From: Lachnospiraceae bacterium
GTDB taxonomy: Bacteria; Bacillota; Clostridia; Lachnospirales; Lachnospiraceae
Direction: 5' to 3'
NCBI GenBank assembly: GCA_024403515.1
Contig: JAKSRS010000010.1
Coordinates: 1-60,070 of the forward strand
Length of the DNA: 60,070 nt
In this document: one piece after another, positions 46,487-55,514 of the stretch
Layout: each line of letters opens with the position of its first letter
How positions within the stretch are numbered: the first letter of the stretch is position 1
The notes under the pieces: model-generated
The model's database searches: none
What the model was told of the DNA's origin: nothing
Seen by the model: only the letters and a program-made list of their open reading frames with translations
Position numbers and translations under genes: made by a program

Positions 46487-46503
46487 TTTCCAGTCCTATC
46501 TTA

Positions 46504-48711
46504 CTATTTTGTTTCTGAAAGATACAGATTAATTCTCTTTTGGATGCTGTCGCATGTATCATCCAAAGACTTAGAACCCTTAAAGTAAGGTTCTGCTTCT
46601 TCAAATACTATTTCGAAAAGCTTCTCATCATAAACAACCATGCTATTGGCTTTTTCTATAATCTTTCTTACTCTATCAACAGCTGCTTTATCAGGTGTAG
46701 AAAGTTCAATAGTCATTGAACCATTTCCCATGCTTACTGCACCACCGCCACCTTCGCTGTTGATAATGTTATTCATGACCATTTCAAACTGCTTCTTCTT
46801 AATAGGGAATCCGTTTGCATATCTAAGATTTTCAAACTGATCATCTGAGAATAATGACTTAATAAATTCCCAGGCTCCCTCTTTATTATTGGATTTAGAG
46901 CAGATTGAATAGTAGTTATTAAAGGCAATTGAATGTCCGCAACCTGTATTTGTAGGGAATCCAATAATGTTGGCCTTATCCTTAAAAAGTTTATCATATA
47001 TTGTAATTGAATCAAGGTCTGATAAATAAATCATTGTTACAAATACATTACCTTTATCAATCAAATCCCAGTCGTTATAATCATTATAATCAATCTCTTC
47101 AGGGAATGTATTGGCCATTTCAAGAATCTTCTTGAATGAATCATTGTTAAAGTCACAGGTATTTGTTTTTAAATCAACAAAATCTCCCGTTCCGTATATG
47201 AGTAAGTATGAAAGTATTGATGACTTAGTAGCGTATGTCATAAATTCGCTATCAGGATATTTTTCTCTTAACTTGACAAAATCATCAATTGTCCATGTTT
47301 CCCCACTTCCTATTATATCGGCATTTCCTATCATAGTAGTTATAGAGAAAGCAGGACTAATAAAATACATTTTTCCATCAACTTTTGAAGCTTCAAGAAT
47401 ATTTTCAAACATATCCTCTTTCTTAAAGTCTGGATCTTTATCAAAATAAGGTGTCAAATCTTCAAAAGACTTTTTGTTTGCAAGATTTGAATCGTACTGA
47501 TCAAGATTTACGAAATCAACCTTACCGGCAGCGATATCTGCTTTAAGCATAGCATCTGCATTTTCATAGCCGAACTCTTCATAGTAAAGCTTTGGAACAA
47601 TTTTGTATTTACCGTTTGTCTTGTTAAATTTGGAAATTGCATTCATTACATTACTGTCAAGGTAGCTTCTTACGCCAAAAACAATCTTTTCTTTTCTGTT
47701 TTCAGCTGTTACAAGTTCCTTCTTTACTGTTACAACTTCAATCTGGTTAATATTTTCAAGTTCATAATTTCTGTTGACAAAGCAATATGAGCCATCATCA
47801 TTCTTCCATATCGCTTCGGGATATGCATTAAGATAATCGATATCCATCCATGACCATAACGTTTCTTCCTCACCTGAATTAATATCTGCTACATGGCAGT
47901 TTAATTCTGTATAGCTGAAAAGATGACTTTCATCACATGCCAGCCAGCTTCTTGAAGATGAAGACATAATAGAAATCTTTGTATCCACAAGACTTTTTGA
48001 CGCCATATCAACCTTCTTCACCACGACTTTGGGGTCACCCGAAGCGTAGTCATAAAATGAAGCATATACCTCTCCATCTTTTCCGGCCACAAGACTTTCA
48101 ACCCAGCCATCAACTGTGATCTTCATACCGGGTTTTCCATTAGCATCAATTGAAGCAATGGTATTGTCAAAACTGCAAAAAATGTTTCCATCTTTATCTA
48201 CTACTATTCTTGAAATATACTGTAAATCCAAAGATGCCTTTGTCTCAGTTAAGTCAATGCTGTCGACAAAGTTTCCATCTTTGTCATATGAGTCCATTAC
48301 AGTTTTTTCACTGTCTTCGGTGTAGCAGTTGAAAATAATGCGAATGTTTCCATCTTTATCAACAACTCCTCTGTCAGGATAAAATCCTTCTCTTCCTTCA
48401 TCCGAAGAAGGAACCTTAAGTTCCTTTTGTTTATGCTCATCACTTATAAGGCTCTTTTCATGATATACAATTCCCGTGATATTAAAATTATCATCCCAGA
48501 CATACTCAAGGTATCTTACGAAATCCTTGTCAGCATCCATAAGATCAACTCTTGAATCTTTTGAAGATTCCAAAGTAATCAAATTGGTCTTGGCAATATA
48601 TTCATATTTGTCTTCTTCTGTTTCGACAGGTTTTTTATTTCCACAACCAACAGTCGAAATAACAAGTGCTGCTACCAGACCTGTGAATAGTAAACGTTTA
48701 AAATTTTTCAT
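46504..48711 (-). CDS. Large two-part solute-binding lipoprotein (first copy)
   Basis: 735-residue predicted lipoprotein (lipobox STVGC, Cys23). The first half (about 40-330) has repeated blades with VVDKDGNIRI, VVDKDGNIFCSF and VAGKDGEVYASF, typical of a beta-propeller. The second half (about 345-735) looks like a family-1 sugar-binding protein, with AISKFNKTNGKYKI, DFVNLDQYDSN, GKMYFISP and EGAWEFIKSLF. Usual sugar-binding proteins are about 400-450 residues, so the propeller is an extra module. It is first in the operon, directly before the two permeases. The last gene of the operon encodes a paralogue of similar size. Confidence 0.85.
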   Translation of the reverse strand: MKNFKRLLFTGLVAALVISTVGCGNKKPVETEEDKYEYIAKTNLITLESSKDSRVDLMDADKDFVRYLEYVWDDNFNITGIVYHEKSLISDEHKQKELKVPSSDEGREGFYPDRGVVDKDGNIRIIFNCYTEDSEKTVMDSYDKDGNFVDSIDLTETKASLDLQYISRIVVDKDGNIFCSFDNTIASIDANGKPGMKITVDGWVESLVAGKDGEVYASFYDYASGDPKVVVKKVDMASKSLVDTKISIMSSSSRSWLACDESHLFSYTELNCHVADINSGEEETLWSWMDIDYLNAYPEAIWKNDDGSYCFVNRNYELENINQIEVVTVKKELVTAENRKEKIVFGVRSYLDSNVMNAISKFNKTNGKYKIVPKLYYEEFGYENADAMLKADIAAGKVDFVNLDQYDSNLANKKSFEDLTPYFDKDPDFKKEDMFENILEASKVDGKMYFISPAFSITTMIGNADIIGSGETWTIDDFVKLREKYPDSEFMTYATKSSILSYLLIYGTGDFVDLKTNTCDFNNDSFKKILEMANTFPEEIDYNDYNDWDLIDKGNVFVTMIYLSDLDSITIYDKLFKDKANIIGFPTNTGCGHSIAFNNYYSICSKSNNKEGAWEFIKSLFSDDQFENLRYANGFPIKKKQFEMVMNNIINSEGGGGAVSMGNGSMTIELSTPDKAAVDRVRKIIEKANSMVVYDEKLFEIVFEEAEPYFKGSKSLDDTCDSIQKRINLYLSETK

Positions 48712-48770
48712 TCCATTTCCCTCTCAATTTTTTTATTACAAATTTATAATACATTTTTGCGAATAAATAT

Positions 48771-48822
48771 AAAGTGGCTAAATTCTTAAGCCATATTAAG
48801 AATTGATTAACGAAACCACTTT
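48771..48822. repeat. Nested inverted repeats upstream of the importer operon
   Basis: An inner perfect repeat AATTCTTAA / TTAAGAATT (48781-48804, six-base loop) is enclosed by an outer repeat AAAGTGG / CCACTTT (48771-48777 and 48816-48822). They lie 60-110 bases before the first lipoprotein gene, where a promoter and control site are expected. I could not place -35 and -10 boxes with confidence. Confidence 0.6.
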
Positions 48823-48843
48823 TATGGCAATTATATAGCATTA

Positions 48844-48878
48844 TTTAAAAGAGCGCACCGCTTTTCGCGATGCGCTCC
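48844..48878 (-). terminator. Terminator after the GH2 gene
   Basis: The minus strand forms a GC-rich hairpin (GAGCGCA ... TGCGCTC with further pairs around GAAA) followed by TTTTAAAT, just past the GH2 stop. Confidence 0.88.
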
Positions 48879-48881
48879 ATA

Positions 48882-51800
48882 CTATTTGTTAAATTTAATC
48901 CACTTTAAGTCAAAGTCACTTCCGGGAAGGAATAAAACCGAAACCTTTCCAACAGTGCCGACACTATCAAGTGCAAATGTATTTTCTTCATAGTCTTCGC
49001 TATATGAAACCTCTACCATCTGCCTTAATGTATCTGTATCCTGAGTAAAAAGAAGGTGTATGGATGTCTTTTCATTGTTAGACCTTCCGCATATTGTTAC
49101 TGACGAAAGACCTTCTTTTGAAAAATCCATATCCTCATACTCTATAGTTACATTATTTCCTATAGAAGTAATCACATCTTCTTCTATTTTAAAACTGTCT
49201 CCTGTAATGCGGCTGTTTTCAACCGAAGACAGCACCTCGTAAGTCTTATCAGGCTTTTTAAAACTAAAGCCTTTAAGAGAGAATCTGTTGACCGCTTCAA
49301 GGTAAATTGTTACGGTTTTTACTCCTTTTATTCTTGAATTGAGTATAAAGGTGTTAGTCTGATAGGTGTTATAGATTGATTTGGCCTGATAGGTATACTT
49401 TCCTAAAAGCTTACCCGATCCATAACTTCCCTCCCATATTTCAAGAGGTATTTCATCCTCAAAGGAGAAAATTGGAAGACTAATCTCGTTTGAACCAAAA
49501 TCGCCGAAGTCAACATTATCAAAACTAACCCAGGATCCTTCCTGTGTATCCACAAAAACTCCGCCTTCAAAGCTTAATTTGGTTTCGTGTGAACATGAAC
49601 TAAACTCAATTCCTGCAACATGCTCATAAGGGTTAAGCAAAGCTTTACCAAGGCCTGTTACTTCGAATTCGAGCTCAGATATTACTTCTGCGTGGTCTTT
49701 TCCGTTATTAGCAAAAGCAGTAAGCTTAAACGCTCCATCGCCTAAGGCCTTAATGACTGCCTTATTTTCCCTAGTTTCTACCTTAACAAAGTTTGCTTCT
49801 ATTCCGTCGTAGGTTAGCGCCTTTATTGAAATATCATCATATGTAGCGTTTGACGGATACACCTTGTAATCTACAAAAACTTCCTTAAGATCTTTTCCTA
49901 AAGTTTTATTTCCGTCATACATAAGCTCAATCTTACGTACCGGTATATCCCTTGAAAACTCTTTCTTTTCAATATATTCATTGTAAGAAGAGCCGGGAAC
50001 GATAGACGAAGCCACTGCCTCAATCTTACATTCTCCTCCTTTAAGTCCTTCAGAACTTGCTTTTACAGTAATTGTTCCGGCATTTCCGTTTGATGCAACT
50101 ATGGCGAGAAGCTTTCCTGAAAAGAGTTTTCGATTACTTGTCTTGTACTCTTCATAGTCTGTACTGTCACCGTTATCAAGGCCAATCAGTCGACCGTTTC
50201 CTTCAACTGTTACTTCTATTCTGTTTCTTGCATTTTCAACAGGATTACCGTTCGTATCTACTGTCGATATTTCGACAAAAGAAAGGTCGCAGCCATCTGC
50301 AGAGATGCTTTCTTTTGACACTTTTAAAACAATACTTTCAGGATCGCCAAAAGAACGCTTTACGTCAGTCGCAACTACATTTCCATCCTGATCATATGCT
50401 ACTGCCTTGATTTCACCCGGAACATAGGAAACCTTCCAGTGGGCATGCAAAACTTTTCCATTCTTGTGGTCTATATGCTGCTTTCCTCTGGACTCGCCAT
50501 TTACGAAAAGTTCGATATCATCAGCGTTTGAAACAGCACAAACATCAATAATCTGGCCTAAATTATAGTCCCAGTAAGGGTAGAGATGAACCATAGGACT
50601 TTTCTTAACATCAGTCCATTCAGCCTGATAGCAGAAAAATGTATCTTTCTTAAAACCTGCAGTATCTATCTGTCCAAAGAAGGAGTTTTTGGAAAAATAA
50701 GGTGTCGGTTCGCCAATATAATCCCAACCCGTCCATATATACTGGCCGGCAACGAAGTCGCGGTCTCTATGTTCAGAAATTACCGCATCAGTGTTTACTG
50801 CCCCCCAGTTTGTTGAACAGTTACCTAAAGATGAACACTGGCCATCTTCATAGGTAAGAAGTCGTTTTTCATAAGGGAAGTGATATATTCCGCGACTTTG
50901 TACTGTTGAAGCGGTTTCACTTCCGAAGATGCACCAGTTAGGAAACTTCTCATTATGGTGCTCATCATAAAGTTTTTCTCCATAGTTATAACCGGATAAT
51001 TCTAATTCCTGTGCGCACTTCTGGGCGCCTTCCCAGGCAATATAGTTGGACCCGATTCCTATATAGGCATTGTGTCTGTAATCGAGTTCTCTTGTCGCAT
51101 CCCTTAGTAAAATTGTCCATTTATAACCATTTCCGGCGTGAGTATCATATATTTCATTTCCGATACTCCAAATAATTAAGGAAGGATGGTTTCTGTCTCT
51201 TCTAACCCATGAAGTGATATCCTTTTTCCACCAGGTTGTAAAGAAATTACCGTAATCAAAGCCTGTCTTGGGTTTTTCCCACATATCAAAAGCTTCGGAA
51301 CATATTAAAAGTCCCATTTCATCAGCAAGTTCCATAACTTCCTTGGCAGGCATATTATGAGATGTTCTTATGGAGTTAACCCCCATCTCTTTAAGCATTT
51401 CAAACTGCCTTCTTAGAGCACTTTTGTTCATAGCAGCACCCAACGCGCCAAGGTCATGGTGCTGGCAGGCACCATTTATCTTTAAGTTTCTTTCATTTAA
51501 GAAAAATCCTTTATTATTATCAAATCTAACTGTTCTAAATCCCAACGGATTTATTACACTGTCCACAACCTTTCCGTCTACAGACAAAAGGCTTTCAACT
51601 GAATAAAGATAAGGATCATTTATATCCCATCTTCTTGCATTTAAAATATCAACATCGAGCTTACTTACATACTTTTCTGTGCACAAAGGAACGTACTTTT
51701 CCACAATTGAAACTACATTTCCTTCTTTGTCCCTTATAATGTGCTTTAATTCTCCATCATTGAAAGACTTAGAAATAACTTCTGTATCAATAAATACCTT

Positions 51801-52289
51801 AAAATCATTCCCAGCGATATTTTCAGTAGAAAGATAAACTCCATCCTGACAGATGTAAGAATCCTCTTTTTCTATTACGTATACATTTCTATAAATACCT
51901 GCACCTGAATACCATCTTGAGTTGGGCGCCTGATATGTGCAAACTACATAGATAGTATTTAATCCCTTTTGAAGGTATTTAGTTCCATCAACATCAAAGG
52001 TTGAATATCCATATTTCCATTCGAATGCTTCCTCACCGTTTATATATATTTTGCAATTCATATAAACGCCTTCAAAGCGTAAGATGTATGTCTTACCTTC
52101 TTCGGGAAAAATCATACTGGTTTTTTTGTAGAACCCAATACTATTTTTATAAAGATCATTCACATGGTAAATCATCCAGTCATGTGGTATGTCAACAGGC
52201 ATAAACCTGTCGCTTTTCTCCATCTCTTCCATGGACGTTCCAAGCTCAAATTCAGCAAATTTCCAATTGTCATTATATAACATCTTCAT
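48882..52289 (-). CDS. GH2 beta-galactosidase-like glycoside hydrolase
   Basis: 1135-residue family 2 glycosidase. The sugar-binding jelly roll (about 1-145, with IPHDWM and GIYRNVYV), an immunoglobulin-like domain and the barrel domain (from about 255) come in order. The acid/base is Glu379 (SIGNEIYD) and the probable nucleophile Glu458 (FGSETAST). After the barrel come about 600 more residues of beta-sandwich domains (Big-like and perhaps carbohydrate-binding), as in large clostridial and Bacteroides GH2 enzymes. There is no signal peptide, so it is probably cytoplasmic. I chose the ATG after GGGGGCC, since the longer frame runs through the promoter. It lies before the importer operon, which may supply its substrate. 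Beta-glucuronidase or other GH2 activities remain possible. Confidence 0.88.
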   Translation of the reverse strand: MKMLYNDNWKFAEFELGTSMEEMEKSDRFMPVDIPHDWMIYHVNDLYKNSIGFYKKTSMIFPEEGKTYILRFEGVYMNCKIYINGEEAFEWKYGYSTFDVDGTKYLQKGLNTIYVVCTYQAPNSRWYSGAGIYRNVYVIEKEDSYICQDGVYLSTENIAGNDFKVFIDTEVISKSFNDGELKHIIRDKEGNVVSIVEKYVPLCTEKYVSKLDVDILNARRWDINDPYLYSVESLLSVDGKVVDSVINPLGFRTVRFDNNKGFFLNERNLKINGACQHHDLGALGAAMNKSALRRQFEMLKEMGVNSIRTSHNMPAKEVMELADEMGLLICSEAFDMWEKPKTGFDYGNFFTTWWKKDITSWVRRDRNHPSLIIWSIGNEIYDTHAGNGYKWTILLRDATRELDYRHNAYIGIGSNYIAWEGAQKCAQELELSGYNYGEKLYDEHHNEKFPNWCIFGSETASTVQSRGIYHFPYEKRLLTYEDGQCSSLGNCSTNWGAVNTDAVISEHRDRDFVAGQYIWTGWDYIGEPTPYFSKNSFFGQIDTAGFKKDTFFCYQAEWTDVKKSPMVHLYPYWDYNLGQIIDVCAVSNADDIELFVNGESRGKQHIDHKNGKVLHAHWKVSYVPGEIKAVAYDQDGNVVATDVKRSFGDPESIVLKVSKESISADGCDLSFVEISTVDTNGNPVENARNRIEVTVEGNGRLIGLDNGDSTDYEEYKTSNRKLFSGKLLAIVASNGNAGTITVKASSEGLKGGECKIEAVASSIVPGSSYNEYIEKKEFSRDIPVRKIELMYDGNKTLGKDLKEVFVDYKVYPSNATYDDISIKALTYDGIEANFVKVETRENKAVIKALGDGAFKLTAFANNGKDHAEVISELEFEVTGLGKALLNPYEHVAGIEFSSCSHETKLSFEGGVFVDTQEGSWVSFDNVDFGDFGSNEISLPIFSFEDEIPLEIWEGSYGSGKLLGKYTYQAKSIYNTYQTNTFILNSRIKGVKTVTIYLEAVNRFSLKGFSFKKPDKTYEVLSSVENSRITGDSFKIEEDVITSIGNNVTIEYEDMDFSKEGLSSVTICGRSNNEKTSIHLLFTQDTDTLRQMVEVSYSEDYEENTFALDSVGTVGKVSVLFLPGSDFDLKWIKFNK

Positions 52290-52326
52290 GTTCTGGCCCC
52301 CTAAGAAATGTCTTCTTAATACTTTA

Positions 52327-52354
52327 AGTATAATCTTATGTACAAAAAAAGCAA
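52327..52354 (-). promoter_or_regulatory. Probable promoter of the GH2 gene
   Basis: The minus strand reads TTGCTT, a 16-base spacer, then TATACT, about 38 bases before the ATG. The -35 box overlaps the last bases of the upstream terminator. Confidence 0.55.
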
Positions 52355-52379
52355 TGTGCCTGCGAACAAACACATTGCC
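52343..52379 (-). terminator. Terminator after the TPM gene
   Basis: The minus strand forms GCAATGTG ... CACATTGC with a 12-base loop, followed by seven T, directly after the TPM gene stop. Confidence 0.82.
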
Positions 52380-52385
52380 ATTTCT

Positions 52386-53237
52386 TTACTTATAAGATGT
52401 TTTCTTTCTGCTAAACACAAACACAAGAACAATCATAACGATAACTACAGTCTTCCATTTTCTATAAGGAATACCGCCCTTATCACCTTCATCCTCGGAC
52501 ACGTTTCTTTCAGAACTTTCCGATGAGGCTGATTCAATCTTATGTTCAGTCTTCATTGTAAAACAGCGAATCTTCTGATTCTTCTCACTATCGGTATATG
52601 TGCTAACCACATTGTCGATCGATTCCTTAAAAGTATCGTAAGAAGGATCGTTAAAGAAGCTGTCAAATACGCCGCCTTCTGATTCTTTTTCCTCAAAAAC
52701 GACATCTTCACTCGCATAGAATTCATTGAGCTTATTGTAGGCTCTTAAAATTCCTGTATCGAGATCACTGTCATAAGCTGTTTCAACAATGCTTATAATG
52801 TCTGCAGCTCTTTGCTTGTCAAAAGAAAAAGGAAACTCTTCACCTGCAAAAAATACAAAGTCCTTATTGTCTTCAAATAAAACAAATAAAGCGTCTTTTT
52901 TGCTAAGTCCGGCCTTATTAAATTCGGATTCTGCAAACTTTTCTACGTCACCGTCAGGTTTTCCCCATGTTCCAAACCATACTACACTGCTGTAATTGGT
53001 CTCCCAGTTTGCATTGTAAATCTGAATCTTCTCTCTTGTATCTTCAGCTAACATCTTTTCTTTATCTGCAACTGATGCAAAAGAAAGTGTTAATGAAGTA
53101 TCCAGGTTTGCATCTCTAAATACTCTGTCGTTACTGTTTCTTCGATTTTCATGCCTTGTGTAGCCTATTACTACACTTGCACCAACGGCAAGAATAAGAA
53201 CTATAATTGCAAACCATTGTTTTTTAAAAACTTTCAT
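52386..53237 (-). CDS. TPM-domain membrane protein
   Basis: 283-residue protein with an N-terminal helix (about 8-26), an external TPM domain (about 45-175: KKDALFVLFEDNKDFVFFAG, split at the Glu-Asp, then AADIISIVETAYDSD), an acidic/Ser-rich stretch, and a C-terminal helix (about 258-276) before a basic tail. TPM domains occur in phosphatases and in photosystem II repair proteins (TLP18.3), and in bacteria often near envelope-stress genes. It lies 19 bases after telA and closes the xpaC-telA-TPM operon. The ribosome site is rather far from the ATG (GAGG, about 13 bases). Confidence 0.78.
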   Translation of the reverse strand: MKVFKKQWFAIIVLILAVGASVVIGYTRHENRRNSNDRVFRDANLDTSLTLSFASVADKEKMLAEDTREKIQIYNANWETNYSSVVWFGTWGKPDGDVEKFAESEFNKAGLSKKDALFVLFEDNKDFVFFAGEEFPFSFDKQRAADIISIVETAYDSDLDTGILRAYNKLNEFYASEDVVFEEKESEGGVFDSFFNDPSYDTFKESIDNVVSTYTDSEKNQKIRCFTMKTEHKIESASSESSERNVSEDEGDKGGIPYRKWKTVVIVMIVLVFVFSRKKTSYK

Positions 53238-53256
53238 TCTAAAACTTTATACCTCG

Positions 53257-54441
53257 TTATTTATTATCGCGAAGCTCAAGAAGTTTCTGCTTTAACTCGC
53301 CTTCAATCTTTCCGAGTTCAACTTCAGCTTCTTTACGCTTCAATGCACCATCCTTCTGAATCTGCATTACTTCATCAAGAGTAGCAATAAGCTGTTCATT
53401 TGTATGACGAAGTGTTTCAATATCAACGATTGAACGCTCAGCTTCTCTTGCTGTTTCGACAGTTGCCATCTTAAGTGTATCTGCATTCTTCTTAAGGAGC
53501 TGATTTGTCATTTCAGTTACGGCATTTTGCGCAGCTGTTGCCTGCTGACCATGCTGAATACCAAGTGCAAGCACCATCTGACTCTTCCAAAGAGGAATTG
53601 TATTAGTAAGTGATGTCTGAATCTTTTCAATCATCAATGTATCGTTATTCTGAAGAAGTCTTGTCTGAGGACCCATCTGAATTGAAATCATTCTTGTAAG
53701 TTCAAGGTCATGTAACTTCTTTTCAAAACGATTGCAAAGATTAGCAAAATCATTGTATGCCTGAGCATCTGCCTGATCGCCTGTTTCTTCAGCTTTCTTA
53801 CGAAGTTCTTCAAGAGTAGTCTCTCTTACTTCTTCAAGACGCTTCTTACCAGCGATGATGTACATTGTAAGTTCTTTGTAATACTTAAGGTTTAATTCGT
53901 ACATCTGATCAAATAATGCAACGTCTTTCATAAGCACTACCTGATGATTTTCAAGGTTTTCAGCAATACGGTCTACGTTGCTTTCAGCCTTAGAGTAAGC
54001 CGCTTTCATAGCTTCAACTTCTGTTTTCTTCTTCTGGAAGAATCCTGCGATACCTTTTTTTTCAGGTTCCTGGCAGGTCTTTAATTCAACAACTAATGCG
54101 GCAAGGTCTTCACCAATTTCACCAAGGTCTTTAGTCTTTACATTATTAAGTGCTGTCTCAGAAAAGTCTGCAATATTCTTCTGTGCCGCTGCGCCATACT
54201 GCATAACCATATTTGAATCAGCAATATCAATCTTCTTAGAAAATTCTTCTACTACTTTTCTTTCTTCTTCAGAAAGCATGCTCTCATCAAGAACAACTGC
54301 TTCAACAGGCTTCTTTTCAACACTAACTGTTTCGTTGTTTGAAAGGGTAATTGTACTTGCAGCGGGAGCTTCAGGTGCCTGTGCCTGCATTGTTCCATTA
54401 GGATCAAGTGTTAATGTAGGCATTTCATTCATGTTTTCCAT
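53257..54441 (-). CDS. telA: TelA-like toxic anion resistance protein
   Basis: 394-residue soluble, mostly helical protein of the TelA/KlaA family linked to tellurite and cell-envelope-stress tolerance. An N-terminal low-complexity region (Pro/Ala-rich, about 10-35) precedes the conserved helical core, with FSKKIDIADSNMVMQYGAAA, split at the Asp, IGEDLAALVVELK, and near the C-terminus ETAREAERSIVDIETLRHTN. Long coiled coils are likely. It lies 27 bases after xpaC, and the xpaC-telA pair is conserved in Firmicutes. Its biochemical role is not known. Confidence 0.92.
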   Translation of the reverse strand: MENMNEMPTLTLDPNGTMQAQAPEAPAASTITLSNNETVSVEKKPVEAVVLDESMLSEEERKVVEEFSKKIDIADSNMVMQYGAAAQKNIADFSETALNNVKTKDLGEIGEDLAALVVELKTCQEPEKKGIAGFFQKKKTEVEAMKAAYSKAESNVDRIAENLENHQVVLMKDVALFDQMYELNLKYYKELTMYIIAGKKRLEEVRETTLEELRKKAEETGDQADAQAYNDFANLCNRFEKKLHDLELTRMISIQMGPQTRLLQNNDTLMIEKIQTSLTNTIPLWKSQMVLALGIQHGQQATAAQNAVTEMTNQLLKKNADTLKMATVETAREAERSIVDIETLRHTNEQLIATLDEVMQIQKDGALKRKEAEVELGKIEGELKQKLLELRDNK

Positions 54442-54468
54442 TTTAAATTCCTCTATTCTCTCATAATT

Positions 54469-55281
54469 TTAAAGTGTTAACTGTTCAGCTTTTTCTTCTG
54501 AACCTGTGGATAAAACATCATCTATAGTAATCCCTGAGGGAAAACTGTCTATTGCTTCATTAAATTCTTCAATAGGTGAAGAATTCACAAGTCCTTCTGA
54601 TTTAAGAAGGTTTTCCATTACAGAAATATCTGTTGAAATATCCAATGCTTCATCTGCAAACAAAGCATCTAACTGTCTGTCGTATGCTTCAATTGCTGTA
54701 TCCATCATATTTTCGACCTTGCCCATTGTTCCGTCAATGTTCATTCCCGAAACACCGGCATCGTCCATTCTGTCGTAAGCATTTAAAAGCTTAAGCGTTG
54801 TAGGAAGGTAGTAATTAAAGAATCTTCTTACCTGCTTCTTCTTTTCAGGATGTTCAACAACATATTTAACAATCTTGGTTGTAACTATTTCAAGGTGTTC
54901 AATCTGGCTTGATACCTTTTCATCAGCGATTGCATCGTTAAGTCTGTGCATTTCAGCGATAGCTTTGTCCTTATCGCTAATCATTCGGTCAAGCTCTTCA
55001 TCGCCGGTTGTAAACTTCGCAGGCTCAGGTTTAGGTGTAACAGTAGTGTTTACTGTTTGCGTCGTTTTCTGTTCATTTACCTTTTCGTCTTTAATCTCTA
55101 CTTTTCTTGTAGGCCAGATAGCCTTAGCAATAAGGTATACGACTAAAGAAACCAGACCACATGTAACAAAATGTACAGGTGTATACAAGTCAAACTTAGT
55201 TGCCCAAATCAGCCAGAGAATGGCAAGTGCATATATAGGTGCTACTGATTTTTTCTTTTTATATCTTTTTCTTCTGCTCAT
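54469..55281 (-). CDS. xpaC: XpaC-like protein (5-bromo-4-chloroindolyl phosphate hydrolysis family)
   Basis: 270-residue membrane protein. A very basic N-terminus (SRRKRYKKKKS) leads into two close hydrophobic helices (about 13-30 and 36-53), then a charged linker and a helical cytoplasmic domain (about 90-220) with HLEIVTTKIVKYVVEHPEKK, split near the Tyr, and FFNYYLPTTLKLLNAYDRM. The FNYYLPTTLKLL segment is typical of the XpaC family. The name comes from a colour-substrate phenotype and not from a proven enzyme. It is first in an operon with telA and a TPM gene, with a strong promoter. Confidence 0.88.
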   Translation of the reverse strand: MSRRKRYKKKKSVAPIYALAILWLIWATKFDLYTPVHFVTCGLVSLVVYLIAKAIWPTRKVEIKDEKVNEQKTTQTVNTTVTPKPEPAKFTTGDEELDRMISDKDKAIAEMHRLNDAIADEKVSSQIEHLEIVTTKIVKYVVEHPEKKKQVRRFFNYYLPTTLKLLNAYDRMDDAGVSGMNIDGTMGKVENMMDTAIEAYDRQLDALFADEALDISTDISVMENLLKSEGLVNSSPIEEFNEAIDSFPSGITIDDVLSTGSEEKAEQLTL

Positions 55282-55319
55282 TTATATAACCTTTTCGTAC
55301 TTTTTCTCACTGTAAACAT

Positions 55320-55347
55320 ATTATATCGACCACTTATTTCTGGTCAA
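55320..55347 (-). promoter_or_regulatory. Promoter of the xpaC-telA-TPM operon with symmetric spacer
   Basis: The minus strand has TTGACC, a 16-base spacer and TATAAT. Between the boxes lies an inverted repeat (GACCA-N8-TGGTC) that takes in part of the -35 box and could be an operator. Confidence 0.8.
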
Positions 55348-55362
55348 GGATTAGAATTCGTA

Positions 55363-55406
55363 TTTAATGTAAAATTAATCAAACTAAGCTTTTTTTAATG
55401 TAAAAT
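55363..55406. repeat. Two 13-base direct repeats in the divergent promoter region
   Basis: TTTAATGTAAAAT occurs at 55363-55375 and again at 55394-55406, a spacing of 31 bases (about three helical turns). They lie between the xpaC promoter and the AEC transporter promoter. Confidence 0.6.
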
Positions 55407-55454
55407 ATACCATAGTATTCTTTGTTTCTTATTATATAATGCACATTTTTACAA

Positions 55455-55482
55455 TTGCGCTATTATTGTTTGGTGCTATGAT
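55455..55482 (+). promoter_or_regulatory. Promoter of the AEC transporter gene
   Basis: TTGCGC, a 16-base spacer ending in TGC (extended -10), then TATGAT, about 33 bases before the ATG. Confidence 0.65.
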
Positions 55483-55514
55483 TTATTTATATTAATTTAG
55501 GAGACTATCAGGTT

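Noticed and set aside
39582..48711. A defence or toxin-export island around the HlyD/MacB-like genes
   Set aside because: No toxin, ATPase, integrase or unusual base composition; linkage to sugar permeases favours a glycan role.
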